NCBI GenBank assembly: GCA_003331875.1
Contig: QOQA01000005.1
Location: forward strand, 1-59,011
Source: Cryomorphaceae bacterium
GTDB lineage: Bacteria; Bacteroidota; Bacteroidia; Flavobacteriales; Flavobacteriaceae
Direction: 5' to 3'
Length of the DNA stretch: 59,011 nucleotides
Within the stretch, counting starts at the first letter, position 1, and every line of letters begins with the position of its first letter. The notes below the pieces were generated by a model. The model was not told where the DNA came from. It saw only the letters and a program-made list of their open reading frames with translations, and did no database searches. The position numbers were made by a program, and so were the translations under genes. Shown here one piece after another: positions 36,200 to 48,306 of this stretch.

Positions 36200-37151
36200 A
36201 ATGGTATAAAGTGTCTTTGTCAATTTGAGTTTTTTCATTATAATTTAAATTTAATTTTGGAGAGCTCGTTCCATCATAAATTTTTGTGTTACTTTTAAAA
36301 ACTCGAGCCTCATCCCAAATGTTGCTCTCAATAAATTTATTTAATGTAAATAATCCTCCTTCAATTATAATAGATTGTATTTTTTTATTGAATAAATTTT
36401 TAGATAAATCATTAGCGGATAATATTTTTCCATTAGTTTCTATTATTTCAAATCCTTCCAGATCCTCTAAATCACGCCCCACAACAAATTTTCTGTTATT
36501 TATGTTATTCCAATTCCTTACATCTAAAAAAGCATTATCATTTTTTTTTGTCTTGTGGCCAATCATTATGGCATGTTCCTGACTCCTCCATTTATGAACA
36601 ATCTGTTTGGATAATTCATTTGATATCCAATATGGTCTTTTATTATTTTTGATCTTGGGAGCTATAAAACCATCAAATGATTCTGCCCATTTTAATATTA
36701 TGTAAGGTCTTTTTTTTTCAAAATATACAATTAGTCTTTTGTGTAAATCTTTACAGAGATCCTCTAATATTCCATATGTAACATTTACACCATGATCCTT
36801 TAGATACTTTATTCCTTTAAATTTTACAATTGGATTAGGGTCCTCACATCCAATTACTACATTTTTTATCCCACTCTTAACAATCTCATTTGTACATGGT
36901 GGTGTTTTACCAAAGTGACAACAAGGTTCTAGAGTTACAAAAAGTGTTGAGTTTTTAAATAGTGACTGATCTTTAACATTTTTTATTGTATTTATTTCTG
37001 AGTGATTACCACCAGCCTTACTAGTGAATCCCTCAGAAATAATTTTTCCATCACAAAAAAGTAATGATCCTACATTAGGATTTGGATATGTCATTCCTAG
37101 AACAGACTTTCCAATTTCGATACATCTTTTCATTAATTTTTCCTCATTCAT
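36183..37151 (-). CDS. ribD: bifunctional riboflavin deaminase/reductase RibD
   Basis: A 322-residue protein carrying two steps of riboflavin synthesis. The N-terminal cytidine-deaminase-like domain (about 1-145) has the zinc ligands in HSEINTI (His, with the proton-shuttle Glu) and PCCHFGKTPPC (two Cys). The C-terminal reductase domain (about 148-320) shows RPYIILKWAESFDGFIA, the ARS-like NADPH site and IIIEGG. HSE replaces the more frequent HAE. It stands alone, divergent from the GNAT gene (44 bp apart) and convergent with the thioesterase gene. Confidence 0.95.
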   Translation of the reverse strand: MNEEKLMKRCIEIGKSVLGMTYPNPNVGSLLFCDGKIISEGFTSKAGGNHSEINTIKNVKDQSLFKNSTLFVTLEPCCHFGKTPPCTNEIVKSGIKNVVIGCEDPNPIVKFKGIKYLKDHGVNVTYGILEDLCKDLHKRLIVYFEKKRPYIILKWAESFDGFIAPKIKNNKRPYWISNELSKQIVHKWRSQEHAIMIGHKTKKNDNAFLDVRNWNNINNRKFVVGRDLEDLEGFEIIETNGKILSANDLSKNLFNKKIQSIIIEGGLFTLNKFIESNIWDEARVFKSNTKIYDGTSSPKLNLNYNEKTQIDKDTLYHFKNYQ

Positions 37152-37195
37152 AGGGCTTATAAATCATTATATTTATAGAACACTAATTTACAAAA

Positions 37196-37674
37196 ATGAA
37201 ATTTGAAATCAGAAAGATTATTAATAAGGATAACCCTAGGGTTAAAGAGGTATTAATTAGTGTAATGAAAGAATTTGATGTTCCAGAAAATGGTACTGCC
37301 CTGAGTGATCCAGAATTAAATGATATGTTTGGATCATATAAGCATAATAAAAGCATTTACTTAGTTGTAGTTGTTGATAAAGAAATATTTGGAGGCGCTG
37401 GAATAAGTATGTTAAATGGTCAAAAAAAAAATATTTGTGAGCTTCAAAAAATGTATTTTTTACCAAAAATTAGAAAGCATGGTATAGGAAAAATATTAAT
37501 TGAAAAATGCATAAAATTTGCCAAAAATGCTGGATATGAATTTTGTTATATTGAGACCATGCATAACATGAAAGCAGCACAAAATTTATACAAAAATTAT
37601 AACTTTAAAAATATCCATAAACCTTTGGGAATGACAGGTCATACATCTTGCCCTGTTTGGATGCTAAAAAAATT

Positions 37675-37678
<4 letters not shown>
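37196..37678 (+). CDS. GNAT family N-acetyltransferase
   Basis: A 160-residue acetyltransferase of the GNAT fold. The acetyl-CoA-binding loop is in KIRKHGIGKILIEKCIKFA (about 93-111; R-x-x-G-I-G), and the following CYIETMHNMKAAQNLYKNYNF matches the conserved motif B. The substrate (small molecule, peptide or protein) cannot be inferred. Its stop codon overlaps the prmC start (ATGA), so the two genes are translationally coupled; whether it acts on ribosomes or release factors like its neighbour is an open possibility only. Confidence 0.85.
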
Positions 37679-40504
<2,826 letters not shown>

Positions 40505-40514
40505 ATAATAATAT

Positions 40515-41033
40515 TTGAAAAAGTTATTACAAAAAATAAAAAATAAGTTTTTGCAAAATAAAATTGATAATTCAATTGTCTTACTGTCTTCAAAGATTCG
40601 AGAATTTACAAAGCCCGTTAGAAAAGTTGGATTTATAGTAGACTCAGAGCTTGAAATTGATTATTTAGATATAGTTCGCTTAACCGAAAATATAGGATTG
40701 AAAGAAAAAGATTTAAAAGTAGTTAGTTATTCAAAAACTGTTTTTAACGATCCTTTTTATAAAATGAGAGTTTCAGATGAATCTATAAACTTTTTTGGCA
40801 ATATCAGATCTGCAGATGCTAATGAATTTATCTCTTATGATTATGATCTACTAATAAATTATTTCGGAAAAAATAAAATATTATCATTAATTTCTTCAAA
40901 AAGTAATGCAAAATTCAGGGTTGGTTTTGAAAAATCAAATCCAAAACTAAATGATATTATATTTAAAAATATTTATAATAATTTTGGAAAGTTCAGCAAT
41001 CAGTTGGTAAAATATTTAAAGATTCTTAAATAA
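40515..41033 (+). CDS. DUF6913 family protein
   Basis: A 172-residue cytoplasmic protein without signal peptide or membrane segment. It lies between ligA and dapA, the position occupied by the DUF6913 family in Flavobacteriaceae, and shows the family-like pattern V.FIVD(S)E..D, F(F)GN.RSAD..EF, YDLLINYF and FRVGF. The start is TTG (40515-40517), since no in-frame ATG occurs nearby. Function unknown. Confidence 0.7.
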   Translation: MKKLLQKIKNKFLQNKIDNSIVLLSSKIREFTKPVRKVGFIVDSELEIDYLDIVRLTENIGLKEKDLKVVSYSKTVFNDPFYKMRVSDESINFFGNIRSADANEFISYDYDLLINYFGKNKILSLISSKSNAKFRVGFEKSNPKLNDIIFKNIYNNFGKFSNQLVKYLKILK

Positions 41034-41049
41034 ATAAAAGTTAAAATGA

Positions 41050-42006
41050 ATGTCAAACTATAGAATTAACCCTTTCATCTTCGAAAAAAATAAATCTATT
41101 TTAGCGGGTGTTGGAGTAGCATCAGTCACACCATTTGATGTTAATGGCAATATTGATTTAGATGCAATCGACAGACTTTGTGAATATTTTTTTTTAGGTG
41201 GAGTTTCATACGTAGTTGTTCAGGGCACTACTGGGGAGTCATCAACATTAAATGATAAAGAAAAAGAAATTGTAAATAAAAGGTTTGTTAATTCATTGAA
41301 AAATAAGTTACCTCTTATTTTAGGTATCAGTTCAAACAGTACTAGGGAATTATGTGATTTAATTAATAAAACTGATACCACTGGTTTTGAGGCAATTATG
41401 TCAGTTTGTCCATACTATAATAAGCCTTCCCAAAATGGTATTTTCCAGCATTTTAAAAGTGCAGTTGATATTTCTCCTTTACCAATATTACTTTACAATG
41501 TTCCAGGAAGAACATCATCAGACATGACTGATGAAACAATTATAAGATTAAGTTCATACTCAAAAAAAATTATCGGAGTCAAGGAAGCATCAGGAAATGT
41601 AAACAGAATAGTTAACCTGAGGAAAAATACACATGATGATTTTTTGATTATCTCTGGTGATGATTTTTCAATGATTGATGCTGTAAGATCTGGGGCCGAT
41701 GGTATAATTTCAGTCGCAGCAAATGCTTACCCAAACTTAATGAATTCATCCTATATTACATTATTATGGGAGGGTGATGATTCAAAACCAAAAAATATTT
41801 CAGACTCTAAGCTTGAATCATCTAAATTTCTTTTAAATGGTTTTTTTGAACTAATTTTTAATGAGGGTAGTCCAAGTGGAATAAAGTTTGCATTAAGTAA
41901 ATTGGGTTTGTGTAAAGAAAAAGTTAGGTTACCTTTGACTGAAATTTCAAGTCCATTGAGAAATAAAATTTTAAAATTTTTAACAAATCACCCTGATAAT
42001 GATTAA
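41050..42006 (+). CDS. dapA: 4-hydroxy-tetrahydrodipicolinate synthase
   Basis: A 318-residue aldolase-type enzyme condensing pyruvate with aspartate semialdehyde, the first committed step of lysine and diaminopimelate synthesis. Motifs: VASVTPFD, GTTGESSTL (about 63-71), CPYYNKPSQNG with the catalytic Tyr, YNVPGRT, and the Schiff-base Lys in IIGVKEASG. The N-terminus is about 20 residues longer than most DapA; the ATG at 41050 is the only plausible start here. The 3' end overlaps the bamD start by 8 nt. Confidence 0.96.
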   Translation: MSNYRINPFIFEKNKSILAGVGVASVTPFDVNGNIDLDAIDRLCEYFFLGGVSYVVVQGTTGESSTLNDKEKEIVNKRFVNSLKNKLPLILGISSNSTRELCDLINKTDTTGFEAIMSVCPYYNKPSQNGIFQHFKSAVDISPLPILLYNVPGRTSSDMTDETIIRLSSYSKKIIGVKEASGNVNRIVNLRKNTHDDFLIISGDDFSMIDAVRSGADGIISVAANAYPNLMNSSYITLLWEGDDSKPKNISDSKLESSKFLLNGFFELIFNEGSPSGIKFALSKLGLCKEKVRLPLTEISSPLRNKILKFLTNHPDND

Positions 42007-42802
42007 GAAGTTATTTTATATTATGTTTGTTTTTCTATTCATTACATCCTGTAATGAGTACCAAAAACTTCTGAGAAGTGAAGATATTAAAATCAAATAC
42101 CAGAAGGCCGAGAATTATTTTGAAAATGAGGAATTTAGAAGAGCAAGTGGATTATTTGAACAAATATTACCTAAATATAGAGGAAAACCACAAGCTGAGA
42201 GAATAACATTCTTTTATGCAAAATCACTTTTGGAAATTAACAATTATGTTCTCGCTGCTTATCAGTTTGAAAGTTTTGTTAAGGCCTACCCAATTAGTCA
42301 AAAAGTTGAAGAAGCTGCTTATTTAGAAGCATATTGTTTTTATAAACAATCACCAAAATTCAGTCTTGATCAAGAAGAAACTGTTGAAGCCATTGATAAG
42401 TTGCAAAATTTTATAAATTTTTACCCATATTCAGAAAACTTGGATATCGCTAATGAACATGTTCAGGAGCTGAGATTAAAACTTGAAGAAAAAGCATTTG
42501 AAATAGCTAAACAATACAATACTATTAGAGATTATAGTTCTGCTATTACAGTGCTAAACAGTTTCATAATTGATTATCCTGGCACTCCATTTCGAGAAGA
42601 TGCTCTATTCTATTTATTTGACTCATCTTACAATATTGCTGTTAACAGTATACCATCAAAAAAACTTGAACGATTAAATGATGCTAAAAAAGTTTACGAG
42701 GAATTAATTGATGAATACCCAGATTCTCAATTTTTTAATAAAACCGAATCTATGATTTCTGACATAGACAAAGAAATTGCTATATTTGCGCCCAATCAAT
42801 AG
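41999..42802 (+). CDS. bamD: outer-membrane assembly lipoprotein BamD
   Basis: A 267-residue lipoprotein (signal ends FITSC, Cys18) with TPR repeats, part of the BAM complex that inserts beta-barrels into the outer membrane. The pattern YQKAENYFENEEFRRASGLFEQILPKYRG, YFxAxxLLE-like FYAKSLLEINNY, QFESFVKAYPIS and YFLFDSSY-like repeats match the Bacteroidota BamD family, and the position after dapA is usual. No partner BAM genes are adjacent. Overlaps dapA by 8 nt and is followed by rpoZ after 6 nt. Confidence 0.92.
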   Translation: MIKKLFYIMFVFLFITSCNEYQKLLRSEDIKIKYQKAENYFENEEFRRASGLFEQILPKYRGKPQAERITFFYAKSLLEINNYVLAAYQFESFVKAYPISQKVEEAAYLEAYCFYKQSPKFSLDQEETVEAIDKLQNFINFYPYSENLDIANEHVQELRLKLEEKAFEIAKQYNTIRDYSSAITVLNSFIIDYPGTPFREDALFYLFDSSYNIAVNSIPSKKLERLNDAKKVYEELIDEYPDSQFFNKTESMISDIDKEIAIFAPNQ

Positions 42803-42808
42803 AAATTT

Positions 42809-43129
42809 ATGGATTTTAAAAAAATCAAAGCCCCAACATCTACAGTAACTTATAACCGAGAAGTTATTGAAAACAAAACTGATAATATTTATAAGGCAAT
42901 TTCAATAATTGCGAAAAGGACTGTTCAAATAAATGAGGATATAAAAAAAGAACTTATAAGTAAATTGGAAGAATTTGCAACCCCAAGTGAAAGTTTGGAA
43001 GAAATATTTGAAAACAAAGAACAGATCGAGGTTTCAAAATTCTATGAAAAGCTTCCTAAAGCTCATGCCATAGCAATTGAAAATTGGTTAAACGAAAAAA
43101 TTTATCATAGGAAACCCGAAAAAAGTTAA
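42809..43129 (+). CDS. rpoZ: RNA polymerase omega subunit
   Basis: A 106-residue protein of the Bacteroidota RpoZ family: DFKKIKAPTSTVTYNREVI, IYKAISIIAKRTVQIN (the conserved omega core in which IxKRAxQI-type helix contacts beta-prime) and a C-terminal helix rich in Glu. Omega helps assemble the RNA polymerase core. It lies between bamD and coaBC (5 nt to the latter), an order conserved across Flavobacteria and similar to the rpoZ-coaBC link in other bacteria. Confidence 0.9.
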   Translation: MDFKKIKAPTSTVTYNREVIENKTDNIYKAISIIAKRTVQINEDIKKELISKLEEFATPSESLEEIFENKEQIEVSKFYEKLPKAHAIAIENWLNEKIYHRKPEKS

Positions 43130-43134
43130 CTTTT

Positions 43135-44337
43135 ATGTCTGTCCTTAAAGGAAAAAATGTTCTTTTGGGGGTAACAGGAAGTATTGCTGCATACAAGTCA
43201 ATCATTCTGCTAAGATTGTTAAAGATAGAGGGAGCTGACGTTCAAGTTATTTTTTCTGATAGTGCAAATAATTTTGTTACCCAACTAACTTTTTCAACAC
43301 TTTCTGAGAAAAAAGTATTAACCGATTTTTTTGAAGATGATAAGAAAGTCGATTGGGTAAATCATGTGGAACTTGCAGAGTGGGCTGATTACATGATAAT
43401 TGCTCCAATTACATCATCAACATTATCCAAATTAGTTTCTGGTAACGCTGATAATTTATTAGTTGCTACATATATGTCAACCAAGTGTGATGTTTTTTTT
43501 GCACCTGCAATGGATCTTGAGATGTATAATTCTAAGTCTACAAAGGAAAATATTAAAAATTTGGTTGACCGAGGTAACATATTTGTCAAACCTGCTAAAG
43601 GTTTTTTAGCTAGTGGGCTTGACGGATGGGGAAGACTCGAAGAACCAAAAAATATTTTAAATATTTTAATTAATCATATTTCTGAAAAACTTATATATCA
43701 TAAAAAAAAGTTCCTAATAACTGCTGGTCCTACTCAAGAGATGATTGATCCTGTGAGATTCATTAGTAATTATTCATCGGGAAAGATGGGGCACGAGCTA
43801 GCTAAAGAAGCGGCCAATTTAGGGGCCCACGTTATATTAATTACTGGTCCAACTAAAATTAACACCATAAACAGTAATATTAGAGTGATAAAAATCACTT
43901 CAGCAGATGAAATGTATGACAAATGTATTACAGAATTAAAAAAATCCGATTATGTTGTAATGGCAGCTGCTGTTGCTGATTATAAACCTATTACAATATC
44001 AAAAACAAAAATTAAAAAGAATAGAAAAAAAACATTTAACTTAGAATTAGTTAAAAATATTGATATTATTTCTGAGTTAAGTAAGCTGAAAAAAAGCAAT
44101 CAAAAAATGATTGGTTTTGCACTAGAAACTGAAAATGAAATTGTAAATGCCAAAATTAAACTTGAGAAAAAAAAGCTTGATGCAATAGTTCTCAATTCAA
44201 TGTCTAATGAAAATACTTGTTTCAACTCTGAAAAAAATAAAATTCATTTTATAACTAAAAGTAAAACCAAAGAGTTCAAATTAAAAAATAAAAATGAAGT
44301 TGCTAAGGATATTTTACATGAAATTTATAAATTATAG
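43135..44337 (+). CDS. coaBC: bifunctional phosphopantothenoylcysteine decarboxylase/phosphopantothenate-cysteine ligase
   Basis: A 400-residue fusion for two coenzyme A steps. The CoaC flavoprotein half (about 1-180) shows LGVTGSIAAYKS (FMN binding), the active His in WVNHVEL and PAMDLEM, the Bacteroidota form of PAMN. The CoaB half (about 190-400) shows ITAGPTQEMIDPVRFISNYSSGKMG, GFALETE and the KKKLDAIVLNS block. coaE, the last step of the pathway, is 3.4 kb downstream on the same strand. A start codon of the following DUF4835 gene overlaps its 3' end. Confidence 0.95.
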   Translation: MSVLKGKNVLLGVTGSIAAYKSIILLRLLKIEGADVQVIFSDSANNFVTQLTFSTLSEKKVLTDFFEDDKKVDWVNHVELAEWADYMIIAPITSSTLSKLVSGNADNLLVATYMSTKCDVFFAPAMDLEMYNSKSTKENIKNLVDRGNIFVKPAKGFLASGLDGWGRLEEPKNILNILINHISEKLIYHKKKFLITAGPTQEMIDPVRFISNYSSGKMGHELAKEAANLGAHVILITGPTKINTINSNIRVIKITSADEMYDKCITELKKSDYVVMAAAVADYKPITISKTKIKKNRKKTFNLELVKNIDIISELSKLKKSNQKMIGFALETENEIVNAKIKLEKKKLDAIVLNSMSNENTCFNSEKNKIHFITKSKTKEFKLKNKNEVAKDILHEIYKL

Positions 44338-45211
44338 CTTCTTATTTTTTTTCTTTCTGAAATCTTACAGCCAACAGCTAAACTGTGAAGTGATTGTTAA
44401 TGGCAGTCTTATAAATCAAACTGAAAAACAAATTTTCACAAACCTTGAAAGGAATATAGAAAGTTATTTAAATACAAATAACTGGGATGATCAGTCTCTT
44501 CAAAATTTTGAGAAAATTGATTGTACGTTAATCATAACTGTACTGAACTATTCTGACAACTTCTTCAACTGCAATTTCGAAATTAAATCTTTTAGACCAG
44601 TATTTAATACTAACTACTCTACAAATATTCTTCTTTTTAAGGATAATGGAGTTAGTTTTAATTATGAATCAAATCAATATATTTTAAGATCAGAAAATAG
44701 ATTCGAATCTGATTTGGCATCAATACTAGAATTTTATGCTAACCTTGTTATAGGTCTTGATAAAGATAGTTTTGCTCTCGATTCAGGTAAATCAAATTTT
44801 TTGAACTCTAAAAAAATTCTTGATTTTGCATCTAGTAATTCCCAATCAAATATGTGGAGTCAGAATTACAATAATGGAAGAATTAATAAATATTGGTTGG
44901 TTGAAAACTTGATTTCTCCAAATTACTCGACCATAAAAGAAATTTATTATGAATACCATAGAAAAGGATTGGATATTATAATTGAGGACAAGGAGATGGC
45001 TTTAGAAAATATTTCTGAAACTATTGCAAAATTTAATGTGATAAATAGGTTAAGACCTAACTCAATTATGCAACAAATGTTTTTCCAGTCAAAAAATGAT
45101 GAAATTTTTAACTTATATAGTAATAATAGTAAAGCCTATATAAACAATCTTAAAAATAACTTAAACAGGGTATCACCTTTTTTCTCGGAAAAGTGGAATA
45201 GTCTGAAATAA
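44318..45211 (+). CDS. DUF4835 family exported protein
   Basis: A 297-residue secreted or periplasmic protein. The ATG at 44318 gives a good signal peptide (KFINYSFLFFFFLKSYSQ); an ATG at 44294 would add eight residues. The mature start QQLNCEVIVNGSLINQTEKQIFTNLERNI and the NIENRFESDLASILEFYANLVIGLD-like segment match the DUF4835 family, always found between coaBC and recN in Flavobacteria. It overlaps coaBC by 20 nt. Role unknown; an envelope function seems likely from its export. Confidence 0.85.
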   Translation: MKFINYSFLFFFFLKSYSQQLNCEVIVNGSLINQTEKQIFTNLERNIESYLNTNNWDDQSLQNFEKIDCTLIITVLNYSDNFFNCNFEIKSFRPVFNTNYSTNILLFKDNGVSFNYESNQYILRSENRFESDLASILEFYANLVIGLDKDSFALDSGKSNFLNSKKILDFASSNSQSNMWSQNYNNGRINKYWLVENLISPNYSTIKEIYYEYHRKGLDIIIEDKEMALENISETIAKFNVINRLRPNSIMQQMFFQSKNDEIFNLYSNNSKAYINNLKNNLNRVSPFFSEKWNSLK

Positions 45212-45222
45212 AACCATGGAAC

Positions 45223-46872
45223 TTGTTAAAAACGATTGAAATAAAAAATTATTTATTAATTGAAAGTATTAAAGTTGATTTCGATGATAATTTTAATATT
45301 ATGACTGGAGAAACAGGATCTGGAAAGTCAATTATTATTGGTGCATTAAATTTGTTGGCAGGATCTAGAGTTGATCACAAAGTTGTAGGTCCTAGTAATA
45401 AAAAATGCGTCATAGAAGCAATTTTTTTGATTGCTGAAAATTTAAAGGATAAATTTTTAAGTCTTGATATCGATTTTGATACAGAGTCATACTTTAGGAG
45501 GGAAATTTTATCGAATGGAAAATCCAGAGCTTTTATTAATGATACACCTGTCAAATTAGAGATTTTAAAAAATGTAACACTTGATTTGATAAATGTACAG
45601 TCACAAAATCAAAATTTGGTTTTAAATGAAAAAAGTTTTTACTACAAGCTAATTGATAGTGATTTAGAAATTAATTTATTAAGAAAAAAGTTTTTAATTA
45701 ATTATAATCAATACTTGTCAAAACAAAAAACATATGAAAGTTTAAATAATCAATTTATTAATATTAAATCTAATTTTGATTACAACAAGTTTTTATATAA
45801 TGAAATTGATGAGCTCAATTTACAAAACAATGAAGAGGAAAGTCTAGAGCAAGAATTTATAAACCTTAAAAATTATGATAAGTTAAAAAATGAGTTAAAT
45901 AATTATCATCAGATTGTTTCTAGTGAACACGATAGTCTTATTTCATTAATGAATAATTTATCATCAATTTTAAATAAAACATCCTCAATTTCAAATGATT
46001 TTAAGACATTGAAAAACAGGTATGATCAACTAAAAATTGAATTTGATGATATAATTAATTCGATTAATAGAAAGTCTGAAAATTTAGTTTATGATCCAAG
46101 AAGATTTGAATATGTTCAAAATAGAATCTTTAAAATTAAAGATTTATTTCTCAAGCATAATGCTAAAACCTCCAATGATCTGATTCAGGTCAAGCAAAAT
46201 CTATTTTTGCAATTTTCAAGTTCAAAAGATTTACAAAGTGATGTTGAATCTTTGGAAAATGAAATTCAAGAATTAGAAAATAAATGTCAAATTCAAGCAA
46301 ATACAATTTTTCTTAAGAGAAAACACAGGGTCAAGGATTTAAAGAAAGATATTGAATTAATCTTTAATAATTTATCTATGAAAGAATCTAGAATAAAATT
46401 TGATTTAGAAAAGTCTGATAAACTTAATAAATATGGTATTGATAATCTAAACGTTTTATATTCTGCAGATAAGGGAAACAATTTCAATAAATTAATTAAA
46501 ATTGCCTCTGGTGGGGAAAAATCAAGAATTTTATTAGCAATCAATGTTCTATTTTCTGAAAAAATGAGTTTACCAACATTAATTTTTGATGAGATTGATT
46601 CTGGAACCTCAGGTAAAGTAGCTAACGTCATTGCTGATTTGCTGAAAAGAATAGGGAATAAATCACAAATTATCGCAATCTCACATCTTCCTCAAGTGGC
46701 TGCAAAAGCTTCAAATCATTATAAAGTTTATAAGATTTTAGATCAAAACAAACCAAAAACACTAATGAAAAAACTAAATCATGATGAAAGAATCAAAGAA
46801 ATTGCAGCCATGATTTCAGCTGATAATATTACAAATCCTGCACTAGACCAGGCACTAGAGTTGCTCAAATAG
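45223..46872 (+). CDS. recN: DNA repair protein RecN
   Basis: A 549-residue SMC-like ATPase that acts in double-strand break repair. The N-terminal Walker A is TGETGSGKSIIIGAL (about 28-42), the middle (about 150-370) is a long coiled coil rich in Lys/Glu/Asn, and the C-terminal half has ASGGEKSRILLAINVLF (signature) and Walker B TLIFDEIDSGTSG with HLPQVAAKA. The start is TTG (45223-45225): an ATG at 45216 is out of frame. Follows DUF4835 by 11 nt and precedes fabI. Confidence 0.95.
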   Translation: MLKTIEIKNYLLIESIKVDFDDNFNIMTGETGSGKSIIIGALNLLAGSRVDHKVVGPSNKKCVIEAIFLIAENLKDKFLSLDIDFDTESYFRREILSNGKSRAFINDTPVKLEILKNVTLDLINVQSQNQNLVLNEKSFYYKLIDSDLEINLLRKKFLINYNQYLSKQKTYESLNNQFINIKSNFDYNKFLYNEIDELNLQNNEEESLEQEFINLKNYDKLKNELNNYHQIVSSEHDSLISLMNNLSSILNKTSSISNDFKTLKNRYDQLKIEFDDIINSINRKSENLVYDPRRFEYVQNRIFKIKDLFLKHNAKTSNDLIQVKQNLFLQFSSSKDLQSDVESLENEIQELENKCQIQANTIFLKRKHRVKDLKKDIELIFNNLSMKESRIKFDLEKSDKLNKYGIDNLNVLYSADKGNNFNKLIKIASGGEKSRILLAINVLFSEKMSLPTLIFDEIDSGTSGKVANVIADLLKRIGNKSQIIAISHLPQVAAKASNHYKVYKILDQNKPKTLMKKLNHDERIKEIAAMISADNITNPALDQALELLK

Positions 46873-46891
46873 TATTATATTTAAAACAAAA

Positions 46892-47707
46892 ATGCCAAAC
46901 GAATTATTAAAAAATAAAAAAGGGATTATTTTTGGTGCTCTTGATGAGAGCTCTATTGCTTGGAAAACAGCTGAGAAAGTTTTTGAGCAGGGTGGTAGGT
47001 TTGTTCTAACAAACTCACCAGTAGCTGTAAGAATGGGGTCAATAGATTTACTTGCAAAAAAAACAAACTCAATTGTAATTCCTGCAGATGCTACATCCAA
47101 TACCGATTTAGAAAAATTAATAGAGGAGTCTACTAAACATTTTAATGATAAAATTGATTTTGTTTTACATTCAATAGGAATGTCAATAAATGTGAGGAAA
47201 GGTAAACACTATACCAATCTAAATCACGACTGGTTAACAAAGGGGTGGAATATTTCTGCAGCCTCTTTTCATAGATTAATGCAGTGTCTTTATAACAAAA
47301 ATGCAATGAATGAATGGGGAAGTATTGTAGCATTATCATATATGGCTGCCCAAAGAGTTTTTCCCGACTACAACGATATGGCAGATAACAAAGCATATCT
47401 TGAATCTGTAGCTAGAAGTTTTGGTTATTTTTTTGGAAAAGAGAAAAAAGTAAGGGTAAATACAATTAGTCAATCACCTACACCAACAACTGCTGGAAAA
47501 GGTGTAAAAGGATTTGATGGTTTTATGGAATACGCAGAAAAAATGTCTCCACTTGGAAATGCGACAGCAGATGAGTGCGCCAATTATACAGTTTCTTTAT
47601 TTTCTGACCTGACAAAAAAAGTTACATTACAAAATTTATTTCATGATGGTGGTTTTAGCAATGTAGGTGTAAGTCAAGAAATTATTGATTCTATTCCAAA
47701 AAAATAA
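46892..47707 (+). CDS. fabI: enoyl-[acyl-carrier-protein] reductase (NADH)
   Basis: A 271-residue short-chain dehydrogenase-like enzyme that carries out the final reduction of each fatty-acid elongation cycle. The N-terminal KKGIIFGALDESSIAWKTA is the FabI form of the cofactor loop, FVLHSIGMS is typical, and the catalytic pair is Tyr and Lys in DYNDMADNKAY (Y-x6-K; usually YNxMGxAK, so MADNK is a normal variant for this phylum). Length is usual. 19 nt after recN and 5 nt before coaE, in the same plus-strand series. It is the target class of triclosan-type inhibitors. Confidence 0.95.
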   Translation: MPNELLKNKKGIIFGALDESSIAWKTAEKVFEQGGRFVLTNSPVAVRMGSIDLLAKKTNSIVIPADATSNTDLEKLIEESTKHFNDKIDFVLHSIGMSINVRKGKHYTNLNHDWLTKGWNISAASFHRLMQCLYNKNAMNEWGSIVALSYMAAQRVFPDYNDMADNKAYLESVARSFGYFFGKEKKVRVNTISQSPTPTTAGKGVKGFDGFMEYAEKMSPLGNATADECANYTVSLFSDLTKKVTLQNLFHDGGFSNVGVSQEIIDSIPKK

Positions 47708-47712
47708 TCTTG

Positions 47713-48306
47713 ATGCTAAAAGTTGGATTAACAGGCGGAATTGGTTCAGGTAAAACCACAGTTTCTCGCATTTTTGCCAACAAACATTTTAAAATATTTA
47801 ATTCTGACGACATAGCAAAAAATATTATAAAAACTGACATAGAGTTAAAGAAATCTATTATAAATTTTTTTGGATCAAAATCATTTAATGGTGGTGATTT
47901 CAACTCAATATATATTTCAGAAATTGTTTTTAATGATCGTAAAAAGTTAGACCTTTTAAATAGTATAGTTCACCCAAAAGTGTTTGAGAAATTTGAAAAA
48001 TTTGTAAAAAAAAATTTAAAATCAAAAATATTAGTTGAGTCAGCAATACTTTTTGAAAGTAACTTTTACAAGTTAATGGATTATAATATACTTTTAAAAT
48101 CGCCTAAAAATGCGAAAATTAATAGAATTATTGAGAGAGATAATTTTAATAGAAAAACCATTGAAAAAATCATGAAAATTCAGTGGAGTGATAAAAAAAA
48201 AAAAAAATTAGCAACTTTTGTTATTGATAATATTAACATTTCAAAAACAAAAACAGAAATCTTAAGTTTAATAAATAAAATTGAATCACTAAATGAAAAA
48301 AAATAG
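47713..48306 (+). CDS. coaE: dephospho-CoA kinase
   Basis: A 197-residue kinase for the last step of coenzyme A synthesis. The P-loop is GLTGGIGSGKTTVS (about 6-19), followed by FNSDDIAKNII and IVHPKVFEKFEKF, typical of CoaE. The start at 47713 (ATG) is preferred to the TTG directly before it. Near the C-terminus, five Lys codons form an unbroken run of 15 A (48193-48207), a site where polymerase slippage or sequencing error could shift the frame; the reading frame stays open and the family-like tail continues, so it appears intact. Overlaps the histidine kinase start by 14 nt. Confidence 0.93.
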   Translation: MLKVGLTGGIGSGKTTVSRIFANKHFKIFNSDDIAKNIIKTDIELKKSIINFFGSKSFNGGDFNSIYISEIVFNDRKKLDLLNSIVHPKVFEKFEKFVKKNLKSKILVESAILFESNFYKLMDYNILLKSPKNAKINRIIERDNFNRKTIEKIMKIQWSDKKKKKLATFVIDNINISKTKTEILSLINKIESLNEKK

